Assembly (NCBI GenBank): GCA_031292145.1 | Contig: JARLHR010000256.1 | Location: 1-36,591 of the forward strand | DNA: 36,591 nucleotides | DNA from: Clostridium sp. | Lineage (GTDB): Bacteria; Bacillota; Clostridia; Clostridiales; Clostridiaceae | Direction of reading: 5' to 3' | In this document: positions 16,377-24,918 of the stretch, in pieces | Position numbering within the stretch: position 1 is the stretch's first letter | Layout of the letters: each line of letters starts with the position of its first letter | Program-made: the position numbers and the translations under genes | Notes under the pieces: model-generated | The model's database searches: none | Told to the model about the DNA's origin: nothing | What the model saw: only the letters and a program-made list of their open reading frames with translations

Positions 16377-18047
16377 CTAAAGATTTTCATATACTTCCTT
16401 TAAGTGTTTTGTTAATTTTACATTTTCACCATAATCTACTTGACAATCAATAATTACTGGTACATTTTGTTTAAACGCCTCTTCTAAAGCTGGAACTAAA
16501 TCTTCTGCATTCTCTACACGATATCCCTTTGCATACATGCTTTCAGCAAATTTTACAAAATCAGGATTAGTAAAATCTATATAACAGCTCTTTCCATATT
16601 GGTCTTCTTGTTTCCATTTTATTAATCCATAATTACTATCATTAAATATTAAAACTACAATTGGAGTTCCTATACGTAATGCTGTTTCTAACTCTTGATT
16701 ATTCATCATAAAGCCACCATCACCAACAATTGCTAATACCTTTTTATCTGGATTAATTAATTTTGCTGCAACTGCACCCGGAAGTCCTATACCCATTGAA
16801 GCAAATCCATTTGAAATTATGCAAGTATTAGGTTCATAACAGTTATAATGTCTAGCTATCCACATTTTATGTGCGCCAACATCTGAGATAAGAATGTCCT
16901 CTCTATTCATAACTTTTCTTACATCATTTAAAATTTTCTGTGGTTTCATCGGAAAAGAATTGTCATTTTCATAACTTTCATGTTCTTCTACCATCTTTTC
17001 CTTAATTTCTAACGCTTTTAATGGTTCATCTTTTCTCGACGTCCTTCTCATTATATTATAAAGGGCATCCGAAATATCTCCAACTACTTCTACTATTGGT
17101 TGATAAAGCTTATTAATATGAGCTGGACTTTGATCAATATGAACAATTTGAATATCTCCATTTACATTCCATTTTGCTGGAGCATATTCTACAATATCAT
17201 ATCCAATCGTTATTACTAAATCGGCATCTTCAATGATTCTATTTACATAATCCTTTTGAGGTATACCAATTGTCCACATTGCATATTTATTATCAAATGG
17301 AATAATTCCCTTTGCCATCATTGTATTAATTACTGGAATTTTTAATTTATTAGCAAATTCTGTAACCGCTTTTGCAGCCTTATTACGGATAGCTCCACTT
17401 CCTGCTAAAATAACTGGATTTTTTGCTTTGAAGATTTCACCTGCTGCTTCTTCAATAGTTGTTAAATCTGCATGTTCTTTAGGTTGTATTTTCTTTTGCA
17501 AAGGCTTTTCTCCTAAGCTTACTGGCATTTTAGCAATATTCACAGGTAAATCTATGTGACATGCCCCTTGTTTTTCACTTTCAGCATATTTAAAAGCAAG
17601 CCTTACAATTTCATTTACAGTATCAGGGCGAACGATTTGTTTGCTCCTCTTAGTAATTGGTTCAAACATTTTACAAATATCTAAAAATTGATGTGATGTA
17701 ATATGCATTCTTTCAGTACCAACTTGTCCAGTAATTGCAACAACTGGAGCACCGTCACTATCAGCATCTGCAACACCAGTTACTAGATTAGTTGCACCAG
17801 GCCCTAGAGTTGAAAGACAAACTCCAGCTTTTCCTGTTAATCTTCCATAAACATCTGCCATAAATGCAGCTCCTTGTTCATGACGGGTTGTAATAAATTT
17901 AATATTTGAATCTAGAATTGCATTCATTACCTCAAGATTTTCTTCACCCGGAATACCAAAAATATATTCTACTTCTTCAGCTTCTAAACATTTTACTAAC
18001 ATCTGTGCTGTATTTAATTGAACTTCTTGTTTTTTTTCTGTACCCAT
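16377..18047 (-). CDS. alsS: Acetolactate synthase, catabolic type
   Basis: ThDP- and Mg-dependent enzyme that condenses two pyruvates to 2-acetolactate with CO2 release, in the cytoplasm. At 556 residues in a single chain it fits the catabolic AlsS group. The N-terminal Pyr domain carries the catalytic Glu57 in RHEQGAAFMADVYGR. The C-terminal PP domain carries the ThDP motif GDGG from residue 442 to NDSNYG at 468-473, followed by GLIKWKQ. No regulatory small subunit gene and no acetolactate decarboxylase gene is adjacent, so the product may feed acetoin by spontaneous or distant steps, or branched-chain amino acids. The ribosome site is modest (AAGG). Upstream lie a promoter and two palindromes that may be operators; downstream lies hairpin element C. 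Confidence 0.92.
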   Translation of the reverse strand: MGTEKKQEVQLNTAQMLVKCLEAEEVEYIFGIPGEENLEVMNAILDSNIKFITTRHEQGAAFMADVYGRLTGKAGVCLSTLGPGATNLVTGVADADSDGAPVVAITGQVGTERMHITSHQFLDICKMFEPITKRSKQIVRPDTVNEIVRLAFKYAESEKQGACHIDLPVNIAKMPVSLGEKPLQKKIQPKEHADLTTIEEAAGEIFKAKNPVILAGSGAIRNKAAKAVTEFANKLKIPVINTMMAKGIIPFDNKYAMWTIGIPQKDYVNRIIEDADLVITIGYDIVEYAPAKWNVNGDIQIVHIDQSPAHINKLYQPIVEVVGDISDALYNIMRRTSRKDEPLKALEIKEKMVEEHESYENDNSFPMKPQKILNDVRKVMNREDILISDVGAHKMWIARHYNCYEPNTCIISNGFASMGIGLPGAVAAKLINPDKKVLAIVGDGGFMMNNQELETALRIGTPIVVLIFNDSNYGLIKWKQEDQYGKSCYIDFTNPDFVKFAESMYAKGYRVENAEDLVPALEEAFKQNVPVIIDCQVDYGENVKLTKHLKEVYENL

Positions 18048-18089
18048 AACCCAATTCCTTTACTAATATATTTTTTTAATATTTTCAAT

Positions 18090-18110
18090 CATTAGCTAAA
18101 TTTACTAATG
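18090..18110. promoter_or_regulatory. Palindrome in the alsS leader, possible operator
   Basis: CATTAG and CTAATG form a perfect 6-bp inverted repeat around CTAAATTTA, between the predicted alsS promoter and its start codon. It could bind a repressor or form a leader hairpin. No specific regulator is recognised. Confidence 0.35.
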
Positions 18111-18134
18111 CATTATCATTATTTACCTTATTTT

Positions 18135-18164
18135 ATTATCACTTTCTCAAACATCATACTTCAA
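18135..18164 (-). promoter_or_regulatory. Likely alsS promoter
   Basis: On the - strand: -35 TTGAAG (18159-18164), an 18-bp spacer and -10 GATAAT (18135-18140). The predicted leader is about 80 nt. Confidence 0.45.
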
Positions 18165-18200
18165 TTAATTACATTTTTCCAACACTTTTTTCCTTATATA

Positions 18201-18222
18201 ATCACAACATAAAGGTTGTGAT
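18201..18222. promoter_or_regulatory. Perfect palindrome upstream of the alsS promoter
   Basis: ATCACAAC-ATAAAG-GTTGTGAT is an 8-bp perfect inverted repeat with a 6-nt centre, about 40 bp upstream of the alsS -35 box. The position suits an activator site; the sequence alone does not name the regulator. It lies just beyond the terminator of the preceding gene. Confidence 0.4.
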
Positions 18223-18223
18223 T

Positions 18224-18260
18224 AATAAAAAATTACTGCCTTCTTGTAAGACAGTAATTT
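18224..18260 (-). terminator. Rho-independent terminator of the LURP-one-like gene
   Basis: AAATTACTG (18230-18238) pairs with CAGTAATTT (18252-18260), with further inner pairing of CTT and AAG. On the - strand the hairpin is followed by a U-rich run. It lies about 45 nt after the stop codon at 18307. Confidence 0.8.
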
Positions 18261-18306
18261 AAATCATATTAATAATAAACCAATATATTTGTTCATATTG
18301 ATGCAC

Positions 18307-18795
18307 TTAGTTCCTTCTTTCTTGATCGTCCATAACTTTATCTAAAATTATAACCAAAGAAAGTATAAACGCATGGTCTTCTTTTTCACTAACATCAATT
18401 CCATAAGTACATGATAAAGAAAACCACCTTTTACTAATAACCGCACAAACAGCATTATTCTTGATAATTTCAAAGTCATGATCTAGTATATTTCCATTTA
18501 ACTCATAATATCCATAATCACTTTCTATTTGAAATTTAGGTTTGAAAAATGTAAATTGTTTTTTAACTTTAGCTACTTGTTTGCCATTTGAATCATATAT
18601 ATAATATTCTGGAAGAAACCTAAGAACCTTTTGTTCTATATAATAAAGAGAATTACCATTCAAATCTTCAAGATTAAGCTTGTGACCTATTGATAAAAAT
18701 TTTCCTCTTACATAAAATGAGTCCTCATCATATTCATTTTTAATAGTAAAATCATCAGTTAATGAAAATAGTTTTTCTCGAACTTTATATTTCAT
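18307..18795 (-). CDS. LURP-one-related/YxjI-like protein (tubby-like fold)
   Basis: A 162-residue protein with the all-beta pattern of the LURP-one-related family (MKYKVREKLFSLTDDFTIKN start, then repeated strands such as LYYIEQKVLRFLPEYYIYD and a final helix). These proteins share a fold with phospholipid scramblases and tubby C-terminal domains; their role in bacteria is not established, and membrane-lipid association is only suggested by the fold. AGAGGTGA lies at a good distance from the ATG. It is alone between its own terminator and an APH-type kinase gene upstream. Confidence 0.75.
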   Translation of the reverse strand: MKYKVREKLFSLTDDFTIKNEYDEDSFYVRGKFLSIGHKLNLEDLNGNSLYYIEQKVLRFLPEYYIYDSNGKQVAKVKKQFTFFKPKFQIESDYGYYELNGNILDHDFEIIKNNAVCAVISKRWFSLSCTYGIDVSEKEDHAFILSLVIILDKVMDDQERRN

Positions 18796-18934
18796 ACTTC
18801 ACCTCTTCTTATTTATTTTTTATATACAAACATAAAATTTAATAAAACTTCTTTTTGATTAAAGCATATTACCTACCTATTAAGATTATAACAAATTAAT
18901 ATAAAGCAAATAATTTAAAAACTATTTTCTGCAA

Positions 18935-19966
18935 TCAAAGTTTTAAATAGCAAAAATCTGTTACTAATTTATTTGATAGTTCTTCGATATTTTCCTCAAA
19001 CCACTTACAAAGCATGGTTGACCAATGAGCATAATGACTAAGAACCTTTTTATTTGAATTATTTGATTCATAATACTGACTAAAATAATCACATACTGCA
19101 AGTTGATAATAATATAAATATGCCATCATTTTTATATCATATTTATTTAGTTCACTATATTTCATATAATCCTCTATATATTTTTTTAGATTGTAGTAAT
19201 CTATACTTCCATCAATACATTTAGGATCCGCATAAGAATACGATCTTATCAACTCCCAGCAGGCAGGATGAACACAAGCAGATGTAAAATCAATTACAGC
19301 ATTAATAGAATTTTCACCACATAAAATCTGACTAACAAAGTAATCGCCGTGAGTATTTTTATATGTGAATTTATCCATTTCAAACTCAATATGCTTTATC
19401 TTGTCCAATAATTGAATTCTAAATTGTAAATCACTAATATTCTGTTTCTCATTGTATTTTAATGCCATTGCCAGAGATTTTTCATATGATATTCTAGCGC
19501 TTTCAGTATTTACGAATTTAAAGAAATCTCCATCTATTCCTTTGCTTAATAAAGGCAATTCCTCCAAGGCTTTATGAATTTTACCCAACATAAAAGCACT
19601 TTCCTCCATAAACCATTCAGGTGCTGTATTAGGTTCAAATATTTTCCCATTTATGAAGTCTTGCAAATGAAAAGTATGTCCAAACCACTCTAATAAATAT
19701 TTATCTTCTTTGGTTTTATGGAATTTTGATACTGGCACTCCTCTTTCTGATAAAACCTTGTTAACTAATGGTTCTTTATCAGGATGATTCATAAAAATCA
19801 TTTCTATATCCTTAAACAAGTATTGTGCCTCTTCAGTAATAATGTGAAAACACTCAGATGAAGCACCTTCTAAAATTGGATTTATCTCTTTAACATGACC
19901 AATATCATAACTTTCTTCAATTATTCTCTTTAATTCTTCCATACTTAATATTTCCTTATTCATCAT
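18935..19966 (-). CDS. APH/choline-kinase-fold phosphotransferase, substrate unknown
   Basis: A 343-residue predicted cytoplasmic small-molecule kinase of the aminoglycoside phosphotransferase superfamily. The catalytic loop reads THGDYFVSQ (His206, Asp208) and the metal-binding AVIDF contains Asp226. The usual loop Asn (HGDxxxxN) is replaced by Gln213, so metal binding may be altered. The N-terminal lobe contains ILEGASSECFHI in place of a glycine loop. Nothing nearby points to antibiotic resistance; homoserine, choline or spore-coat (CotS-like) relatives are equally possible. The ATG at 19966 is used because GGGAGAGG precedes it; the longer frame would start at a TTG inside that region. Confidence 0.75.
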   Translation of the reverse strand: MMNKEILSMEELKRIIEESYDIGHVKEINPILEGASSECFHIITEEAQYLFKDIEMIFMNHPDKEPLVNKVLSERGVPVSKFHKTKEDKYLLEWFGHTFHLQDFINGKIFEPNTAPEWFMEESAFMLGKIHKALEELPLLSKGIDGDFFKFVNTESARISYEKSLAMALKYNEKQNISDLQFRIQLLDKIKHIEFEMDKFTYKNTHGDYFVSQILCGENSINAVIDFTSACVHPACWELIRSYSYADPKCIDGSIDYYNLKKYIEDYMKYSELNKYDIKMMAYLYYYQLAVCDYFSQYYESNNSNKKVLSHYAHWSTMLCKWFEENIEELSNKLVTDFCYLKL

Positions 19967-20108
19967 AACCTCTCCCAAACCTCACACAACAAAACTTTAT
20001 TCATTATAATCTATAAATATATAAACATTTTATCATAAAGTTTACCAATGTTCATCTATAATTATGAATTTTCTTGTTTTATATCTATTCAAAATGTTTA
20101 TAAATATA

Positions 20109-20151
20109 AAATCCATAACAATGCTTCAAATCCTTGCATTGTTATGGATTT
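20109..20151 (-). terminator. Strong rho-independent terminator
   Basis: A perfect 16-bp stem (AAATCCATAACAATGC at 20109-20124 with its complement at 20136-20151) is followed on the - strand by TTTTATATTTAT. It ends transcription from the telA direction beyond hairpin element B. Between here and the kinase start at 19966 I saw nothing else. Confidence 0.8.
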
Positions 20152-20246
20152 CTTAGCAAAACTATATGGCATAAATAAGCTTTTTCTTTATTTCTTATAT
20201 ACATATTAATGATATTATTAAATTATCTAAGTTAATCGCTATACTA

Positions 20247-20432
20247 GAAATAAGTAACATGTTGTGTGGAGTGTTTCATTGGAATTTTGATGGTAATGAT
20301 TCTTGACAAGAAGTTGTTCCAAAATGCTTGTTCAACGCTTGTCGTTGAGGCAAGCATTTTGGGTACAACTTCTAGTCTTAGAATCATCCATCTAAATTCC
20401 TGGAAACCGGAACACAATATGTTACTTATTTC
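20247..20432. repeat. Long-hairpin intergenic repeat, copy B
   Basis: A 186-bp near-palindrome. The outer ends GAAATAAGTAACATGTTGTG (20247-20266) and ACACAATATGTTACTTATTTC (20412-20432) pair with one mismatch. Next, GGAATTTTGATGG pairs with CCATCTAAATTCC, and AAGTTGTTCCAAAATGCTTG pairs with CAAGCATTTTGGGTACAACT around a loop near 20336-20344. A 20-bp right extension, similar to that of copy A, runs to the telA stop codon at 20453. This is the best-preserved copy. Confidence 0.8.
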
Positions 20433-20452
20433 GGTTATCTATTACCAAATTT

Positions 20453-21598
20453 TTATTGTCTAAGGCTTAAAAGCTTATTTTTTAATTGTTCTTCAATATT
20501 TTGTAATTCTGCTTCAGCAGCTTTACGTTTTTGACGTCCTTCTGTTTGTATGCGAAGCACTTCATCTAGGGTTGAAATTAATGATTCATTCGTGTTACGA
20601 AGAGTCTCAATATCAACAATTCCTCTTTCAGATTCCTTAGCTGTTTCTATCGTTGACATTTTAAGTGTTTCTGCATTCTTGCGTAAAAGTTCGTTAGTCA
20701 TATTAGTTACTTCATTTTGAACTTTAGCTGCATTATTAGAATGAGCAACCCCAAGAGCCAATACGATTTGACTTTTCCAAAGGGGAATGGTATTTACAAT
20801 AGTCGATTGTATTTTCTCTGACATTAAAGAATCATTATTTTGAACTAAACGAATTTGAGGAGCCATTTGAAGTGAAATCATTCTAGTTAACTCTAAATCA
20901 TGAATTTTTTTCTCAAAGCGATTGCAAAGAGCTACAAAATCATTTGTTGCTTGTGCATCCTCAGGAAGCCCACTAATCTTTGCTTTTTCTACTAAAGCTG
21001 GAAGCTCTTCTTTTTCTAATTTTGAAAGTTTCTTTTTCCCTGCTAATATGTACATAGACAGTTCTTTAAAATATACTTTGTTTATTTCATACATTTTATC
21101 CAACATAGCAACATCTTTTAAAAGTTGTATCTGATGTGTTTCAAGCATATTACAAATTTTATTGATATTGCCTTCAACTTTTTCATATTTTGCTTTCATT
21201 TGAGAAATTTTCTCTGTAGTTTTCTTAAAAAACCCCAAAAATCCTTTCTTCTCTTCTGGATTTTCGAAATTCTTTAACTCACATACTACATTAGAGAGCA
21301 TTTCTCCAACTTCGCCTAAATCTTTAGTTTTTACATTATTTAGAGCATTTTCAGAAAAGTCTGCTATTTTCTTCTGAGCACCTACTCCATATTGTAGAAT
21401 CGAATTTGAGTTAGTTACATCAATTTTCTCTACAAATTCATCTACCATCTTTTTTTCTTCTTCTGTTAAATAGCTGTCATCAAAAATTTCTGCTTGCTTA
21501 GTTTCCTCAGCTACTTTAGTAACAGAAGCCTCTTCTTGGAACAGCTCAAAGGTTAAGCTTGGGGCAACATTTATATCTTCTTTAAATGGATCGTTCAC
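20453..21598 (-). CDS. TelA-like toxic anion resistance family protein
   Basis: A 381-residue, largely alpha-helical soluble protein of the TelA family, named for tellurite resistance; its molecular action is not known, and roles in cell-envelope stress have been suggested. Family features include the EEEKKMVDEFVEKIDVTNSN region near the N-terminus, the FFKKTTEKI segment and the long helical C-terminal half. I start at the GTG at 21598 because AGGAGG lies 9 nt before it, inside the longer frame; the ATG at 21616 has no ribosome site of its own. The gene is 62 nt downstream of an XpaC-like gene on the same strand, a pairing common in Firmicutes, so they are likely one operon and one functional unit. 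Confidence 0.85.
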   Translation of the reverse strand: MNDPFKEDINVAPSLTFELFQEEASVTKVAEETKQAEIFDDSYLTEEEKKMVDEFVEKIDVTNSNSILQYGVGAQKKIADFSENALNNVKTKDLGEVGEMLSNVVCELKNFENPEEKKGFLGFFKKTTEKISQMKAKYEKVEGNINKICNMLETHQIQLLKDVAMLDKMYEINKVYFKELSMYILAGKKKLSKLEKEELPALVEKAKISGLPEDAQATNDFVALCNRFEKKIHDLELTRMISLQMAPQIRLVQNNDSLMSEKIQSTIVNTIPLWKSQIVLALGVAHSNNAAKVQNEVTNMTNELLRKNAETLKMSTIETAKESERGIVDIETLRNTNESLISTLDEVLRIQTEGRQKRKAAEAELQNIEEQLKNKLLSLRQ

Positions 21599-21624
21599 TT
21601 TTCTATTCCTCCTCATGTAATCTT

Positions 21625-21648
21625 AATTATTTTTTTGAATGTGCCTTA
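21625..21648. repeat. Solo end of the TAAGGCACA repeat family
   Basis: AATTATTTTTTTGAATGTGCC followed by TTA matches the right end of the 9108-9272 and 35369-35432 elements. No left partner is visible, so this is a single end or remnant lying between xpaC and telA. Confidence 0.4.
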
Positions 21649-21660
21649 TTTCCTATTATG

Positions 21661-22860
21661 TTATTTTTCAAAATCTTTTTTAGTTAAGCCTTCTTGTGTA
21701 AACAGTGTTTCAAGGACAGAGATATCTGTTGAAATATCTAAAGCTACTTCTTCAAATAAATCATCTAATAAATTTTCAAAGGCAGTATTTATACTATCTA
21801 CAGCTTTTTCAATTTCATTTTTTGCATTTCTTATATTCTCTCCTTGAACTGGCTGATTATTTAAATCTTTATATGAGTTTACTAATTTCAAAGTCATAGG
21901 AAGATAATGGTTAACAAATTTATTAACATCTGATAACTTTTTAGGATTTTTTACAACATAATTAAGTATATGTGTTACAATACTTTGAAGTTTATCTAGT
22001 TTTATTGATATTTCCTCTTCTGGTATAGCATCATTTGCACTTTTTATTTGTTCAATATAGTTCCTTCCAATTTCAATTACATTTAGTAATTCTTTCTTTT
22101 CTGGATCATTCATTTCTTTTTCAAATTGTTCCTGTTTTCTTAATTGTTCTTCCTTGCGCTCTTTAAAAGCCCTTTCTGAATTTAAATAATTTTCATAAAC
22201 CTCACGATTTAACATAAAGTAAGTTTGCTTATCATCAAATCGTCCTTCCGGAAACATATTTAATTCAACCATTTTCTTTAAATCTTTGACAACAAATTTA
22301 TTTTTCATTCCAATTGATGAAGCTAATTCTTCAATTGTGCAATAATATTTACCTTCAAGACAAGCTACATATCTCCTAAATCGCTTTACCCTTCTTCTTA
22401 AACTTTTTCCATTTAAACTCAAAGCTAGGCTCCCTATGAAAAAGCAAAATAAAACTCCAAAGTCAACATACGTCTCTGTTGAAAACGCTTTAGAAATAGC
22501 TACAGTTATTAAATAACCAATTAACGAAATTCCAAATACTCCACTTCCAATAGCTCCGAATATGGTATAAATTATACCGGATATTCTCCCAACTGGCCTT
22601 TTAGCAATATACATTTGTAATTGTTGTTCGCCTTTTCTAGCCCCTTTGTTAATATCTCCATATTTATCATATATTTTACTTCTCATTTTATCATTAAAGC
22701 ATTGTGATTTATTTTTCAAATTACTTTTTACTTCATTTAAAGTACTCTCAGCTTTATCTTCAATATCCTTCTTTATATTAACAAAATCTATGGCATCAAA
22801 TGCATTTTTCACTGTATCCTTAATTTGATCTTCCAAATCAGAAAAATCTCTTTTGCCCAT
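21661..22860 (-). CDS. xpaC: XpaC-like membrane protein (5-bromo-4-chloroindolyl phosphate hydrolysis family)
   Basis: A 399-residue protein with two membrane segments at about residues 94-124 and 132-150, flanked by a charged N-terminal helical region and a long cytoplasmic helical C-terminus. This is the layout of the XpaC family. The name comes from an old phenotype and no enzyme activity is established; it is usually found with TelA, as here. A GGAGG lies before the ATG. The C-terminal half is rich in Lys/Glu (for example ERAFKERKEEQLRKQEQ) and likely forms coiled coils that could contact TelA; that contact is inference. Confidence 0.8.
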   Translation of the reverse strand: MGKRDFSDLEDQIKDTVKNAFDAIDFVNIKKDIEDKAESTLNEVKSNLKNKSQCFNDKMRSKIYDKYGDINKGARKGEQQLQMYIAKRPVGRISGIIYTIFGAIGSGVFGISLIGYLITVAISKAFSTETYVDFGVLFCFFIGSLALSLNGKSLRRRVKRFRRYVACLEGKYYCTIEELASSIGMKNKFVVKDLKKMVELNMFPEGRFDDKQTYFMLNREVYENYLNSERAFKERKEEQLRKQEQFEKEMNDPEKKELLNVIEIGRNYIEQIKSANDAIPEEEISIKLDKLQSIVTHILNYVVKNPKKLSDVNKFVNHYLPMTLKLVNSYKDLNNQPVQGENIRNAKNEIEKAVDSINTAFENLLDDLFEEVALDISTDISVLETLFTQEGLTKKDFEK

Positions 22861-23011
22861 GCCTATTCCTCCAATTTTTTTCTTAGGACAATTCCATATT
22901 TTTATATAATTATAATAATATTTTGGCTTTATTATATCTCATTACTGCACAAATTACAATTTGTAACAACTTTATAGTTTCCTAAATTTTTCATTAAATT
23001 ATATAAACTAA

Positions 23012-23073
23012 ATAAAAAAACAAGTTAATTTTATTTGCTTTACAATCCTCATAAAGTAAATAGAATCAACTTG
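23012..23073 (-). terminator. Rho-independent terminator of the esterase gene
   Basis: A stem of about 20 bp (CAAGTTAATTTTATTTGCTT from 23021 with AGTAAATAGAATCAACTTG ending 23073) is followed on the - strand by seven U encoded at 23014-23020. It lies about 50 nt after the stop codon at 23122. Confidence 0.88.
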
Positions 23074-23121
23074 CTATAGCTTATTCCTAAAATGTAATTA
23101 TCTTATTTATAACATATATCC

Positions 23122-24156
23122 TTACTTTTCAAATTCATTTTGAATATATGAATAAACTTCATTTAATGCTTCATCTGCCTTATCTGTAGCCTTATCCATT
23201 GTAATAAAACCATGAGTAACACCGTCAACTCTCGTAACTCGAACATTATTTCCTGCTTCCTTCAGTTTATTACCATAATCTTCTCCTTCATCCCTTAGAG
23301 GATCTATTTCTGCTGTTACTACAAGTGCATCCGGCAAATTTCTAAAATCTTTAGCTAAAAGAGGAGATGCATATGGGCTTTTTCTGTCTTCTTTTTTAGG
23401 TATATATAATGAAATGTATTGTTCCATTTCCTCAGCTGAAATATTAAAGTCATTAGCAAAATAAGACCAAGATGCGGTATTTAATTCATAAATATTGGTG
23501 GACGGATATATTAATACCTGACATGCTATACGAGGACCATTTTTATCCCGTGACATTTGTGAAATTACAGCTGAAATATTTCCACCCGCACTATCTCCCA
23601 CAACAGAAATTAATTCTTCATTTCCATTTATGCTTTTTGCATTTTTACTAGCCCATTCTAGTACATTATATACATCATTAACCCCAGCTGGAAAAGGATT
23701 TTCTGGAGCAAGGCGATAATCTACAGATATAACTATTGCTTTTGTATTATTAGAAAGCTTTCTACATACCTTATCATGAGTATCAAGATTTCCAGCAATC
23801 CAGCTGCCGCCATGTGAATAAATAATTACTGGCAAACTTTCCCCCTTCTCTGGAGTATATATACGTACCGGTATCTTGTCTGAATTTACTTCCACATTAG
23901 TATCTTTAATATTTAGAAATGGTATTGCTTCTTTTGATAACTTTGTAGACTCCCTATTTATTTTTTCTCTATTTTCTTCAATTGATTTACTATTGATTGC
24001 TCCTGAGTTAAAAATCCTATCTATTTGCAAGTTCATCGCAATACCTGGATTTATTTCCCCATATTTTGTTACAGTTAAATTTTTTATAATAAAAAAAGCT
24101 GCTATAATAAACGCTAATATAACAACTCCTACAATAATCTTTCTATTCCTTTTCAT
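23122..24156 (-). CDS. Membrane-anchored alpha/beta hydrolase, hormone-sensitive-lipase (HSL) type esterase
   Basis: A 344-residue esterase/lipase-like enzyme with an N-terminal membrane anchor (about residues 7-25), so the catalytic domain probably faces outside. The oxyanion-hole motif HGG is at 115-117, the nucleophile Ser189 lies in GDSAGG, and Asp285 (EIDPLRDEG) and His315 (THGF) complete the triad. The pattern YRLAPENPFPAGVND is typical of the HSL family. Substrates are likely short acyl esters, for example acetylated sugars, but this cannot be read. The ATG at 24156 has GGAGG 8 nt upstream; the longer frame at 24171 starts within that site. It has its own terminator and appears to be a single-gene unit. 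Confidence 0.87.
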   Translation of the reverse strand: MKRNRKIIVGVVILAFIIAAFFIIKNLTVTKYGEINPGIAMNLQIDRIFNSGAINSKSIEENREKINRESTKLSKEAIPFLNIKDTNVEVNSDKIPVRIYTPEKGESLPVIIYSHGGSWIAGNLDTHDKVCRKLSNNTKAIVISVDYRLAPENPFPAGVNDVYNVLEWASKNAKSINGNEELISVVGDSAGGNISAVISQMSRDKNGPRIACQVLIYPSTNIYELNTASWSYFANDFNISAEEMEQYISLYIPKKEDRKSPYASPLLAKDFRNLPDALVVTAEIDPLRDEGEDYGNKLKEAGNNVRVTRVDGVTHGFITMDKATDKADEALNEVYSYIQNEFEK

Positions 24157-24281
24157 ATTATTTGCCTCCATTAATATAATAATAACTTCATTGTATGTTT
24201 ATTTTATACATAAAACATTAATCTATACGTTATTAAAAAAGTGGCTAGGCACATTTCATTTTTCACTTTCTATCGTAAATA

Positions 24282-24310
24282 AAGAGCATCCATAAGATAC
24301 AGATACTCTT
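24282..24310 (-). terminator. Probable terminator of the coat-protein operon
   Basis: AAGAGCATC (24282-24290) pairs with GATACTCTT (24302-24310) with one G-U pair; a short U-rich tail follows on the - strand. It lies 40 nt after the stop codon at 24351. Confidence 0.55.
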
Positions 24311-24350
24311 CAACTTAAAATCTATAGTCATTTACAAATGATTTATTTTA

Positions 24351-24896
24351 TCATTTTACTTCATTGTAAATTGAGCCTGTTTTATTTATTTCTTCTTGCG
24401 GTGCTGGACATAAAGGATAAAATCCGTGATTAACCATCCACTGCCACACTTCATAGGCATGATTACAACTCATTGTAAATGCATCCTTTAAAAACTCTCT
24501 TAATTGTGGATTACTTGCTTCCATAGCACTCCATGCATATTCTCTACCAGCTCTTTTTAGAGTTAAAAGATAACCTGTTGCTATTTCTCTATCATTTAAT
24601 TGAGTTATATCTGTTCTAGGTGTAACTGGGCTTGTTGAAACTGGTGATTTTGTGAAATCTTGTAGGATTTTCTTTAACTCTGGTACATTTAACTTTTCTG
24701 CTGGTGCAGTCGCTTCTTTAACAAATTTAACTTTCATATTATAATCTTGGACATGTATTGGAAAATGATTTTCTATCATAGCTTTTAATTCTGGATCAGT
24801 GACTTGATTTTTAAACATTGCCATATTAGTTATAGAATTTACGCAACTTAGAATTAACTCGTGTAAATTACATAATTCAGCTGTAGTTATTTGCAT
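24351..24896 (-). CDS. CotF-like spore coat protein
   Basis: A 181-residue helical protein with the coat-F type ferritin-like layout. An N-terminal helix (TAELCNLHELILSCVNSITN) is followed later by ATGYLLTLKRAGREYAWSAM and a C-terminal helix ending AYEVWQWMVNHGFYP, a hallmark ending of the family. It is likely to be deposited in the spore coat. It begins 22 nt after a Mn-catalase/CotJC-like gene with its own AGGAGGAG site, so the two form an operon. A metal site was not obvious. Confidence is high for family membership and lower for the exact role. Confidence 0.82.
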   Translation of the reverse strand: MQITTAELCNLHELILSCVNSITNMAMFKNQVTDPELKAMIENHFPIHVQDYNMKVKFVKEATAPAEKLNVPELKKILQDFTKSPVSTSPVTPRTDITQLNDREIATGYLLTLKRAGREYAWSAMEASNPQLREFLKDAFTMSCNHAYEVWQWMVNHGFYPLCPAPQEEINKTGSIYNEVK

Positions 24897-24918
24897 ATGT
24901 GCTCCTCCTAGTAATTTA

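Noticed and set aside
24243-24262. GGCTAGGCACATTTCATTTT resembles a TAAGGCACA element end
   Set aside because: The match is limited to GGCACA with weak A/T context and no second end.
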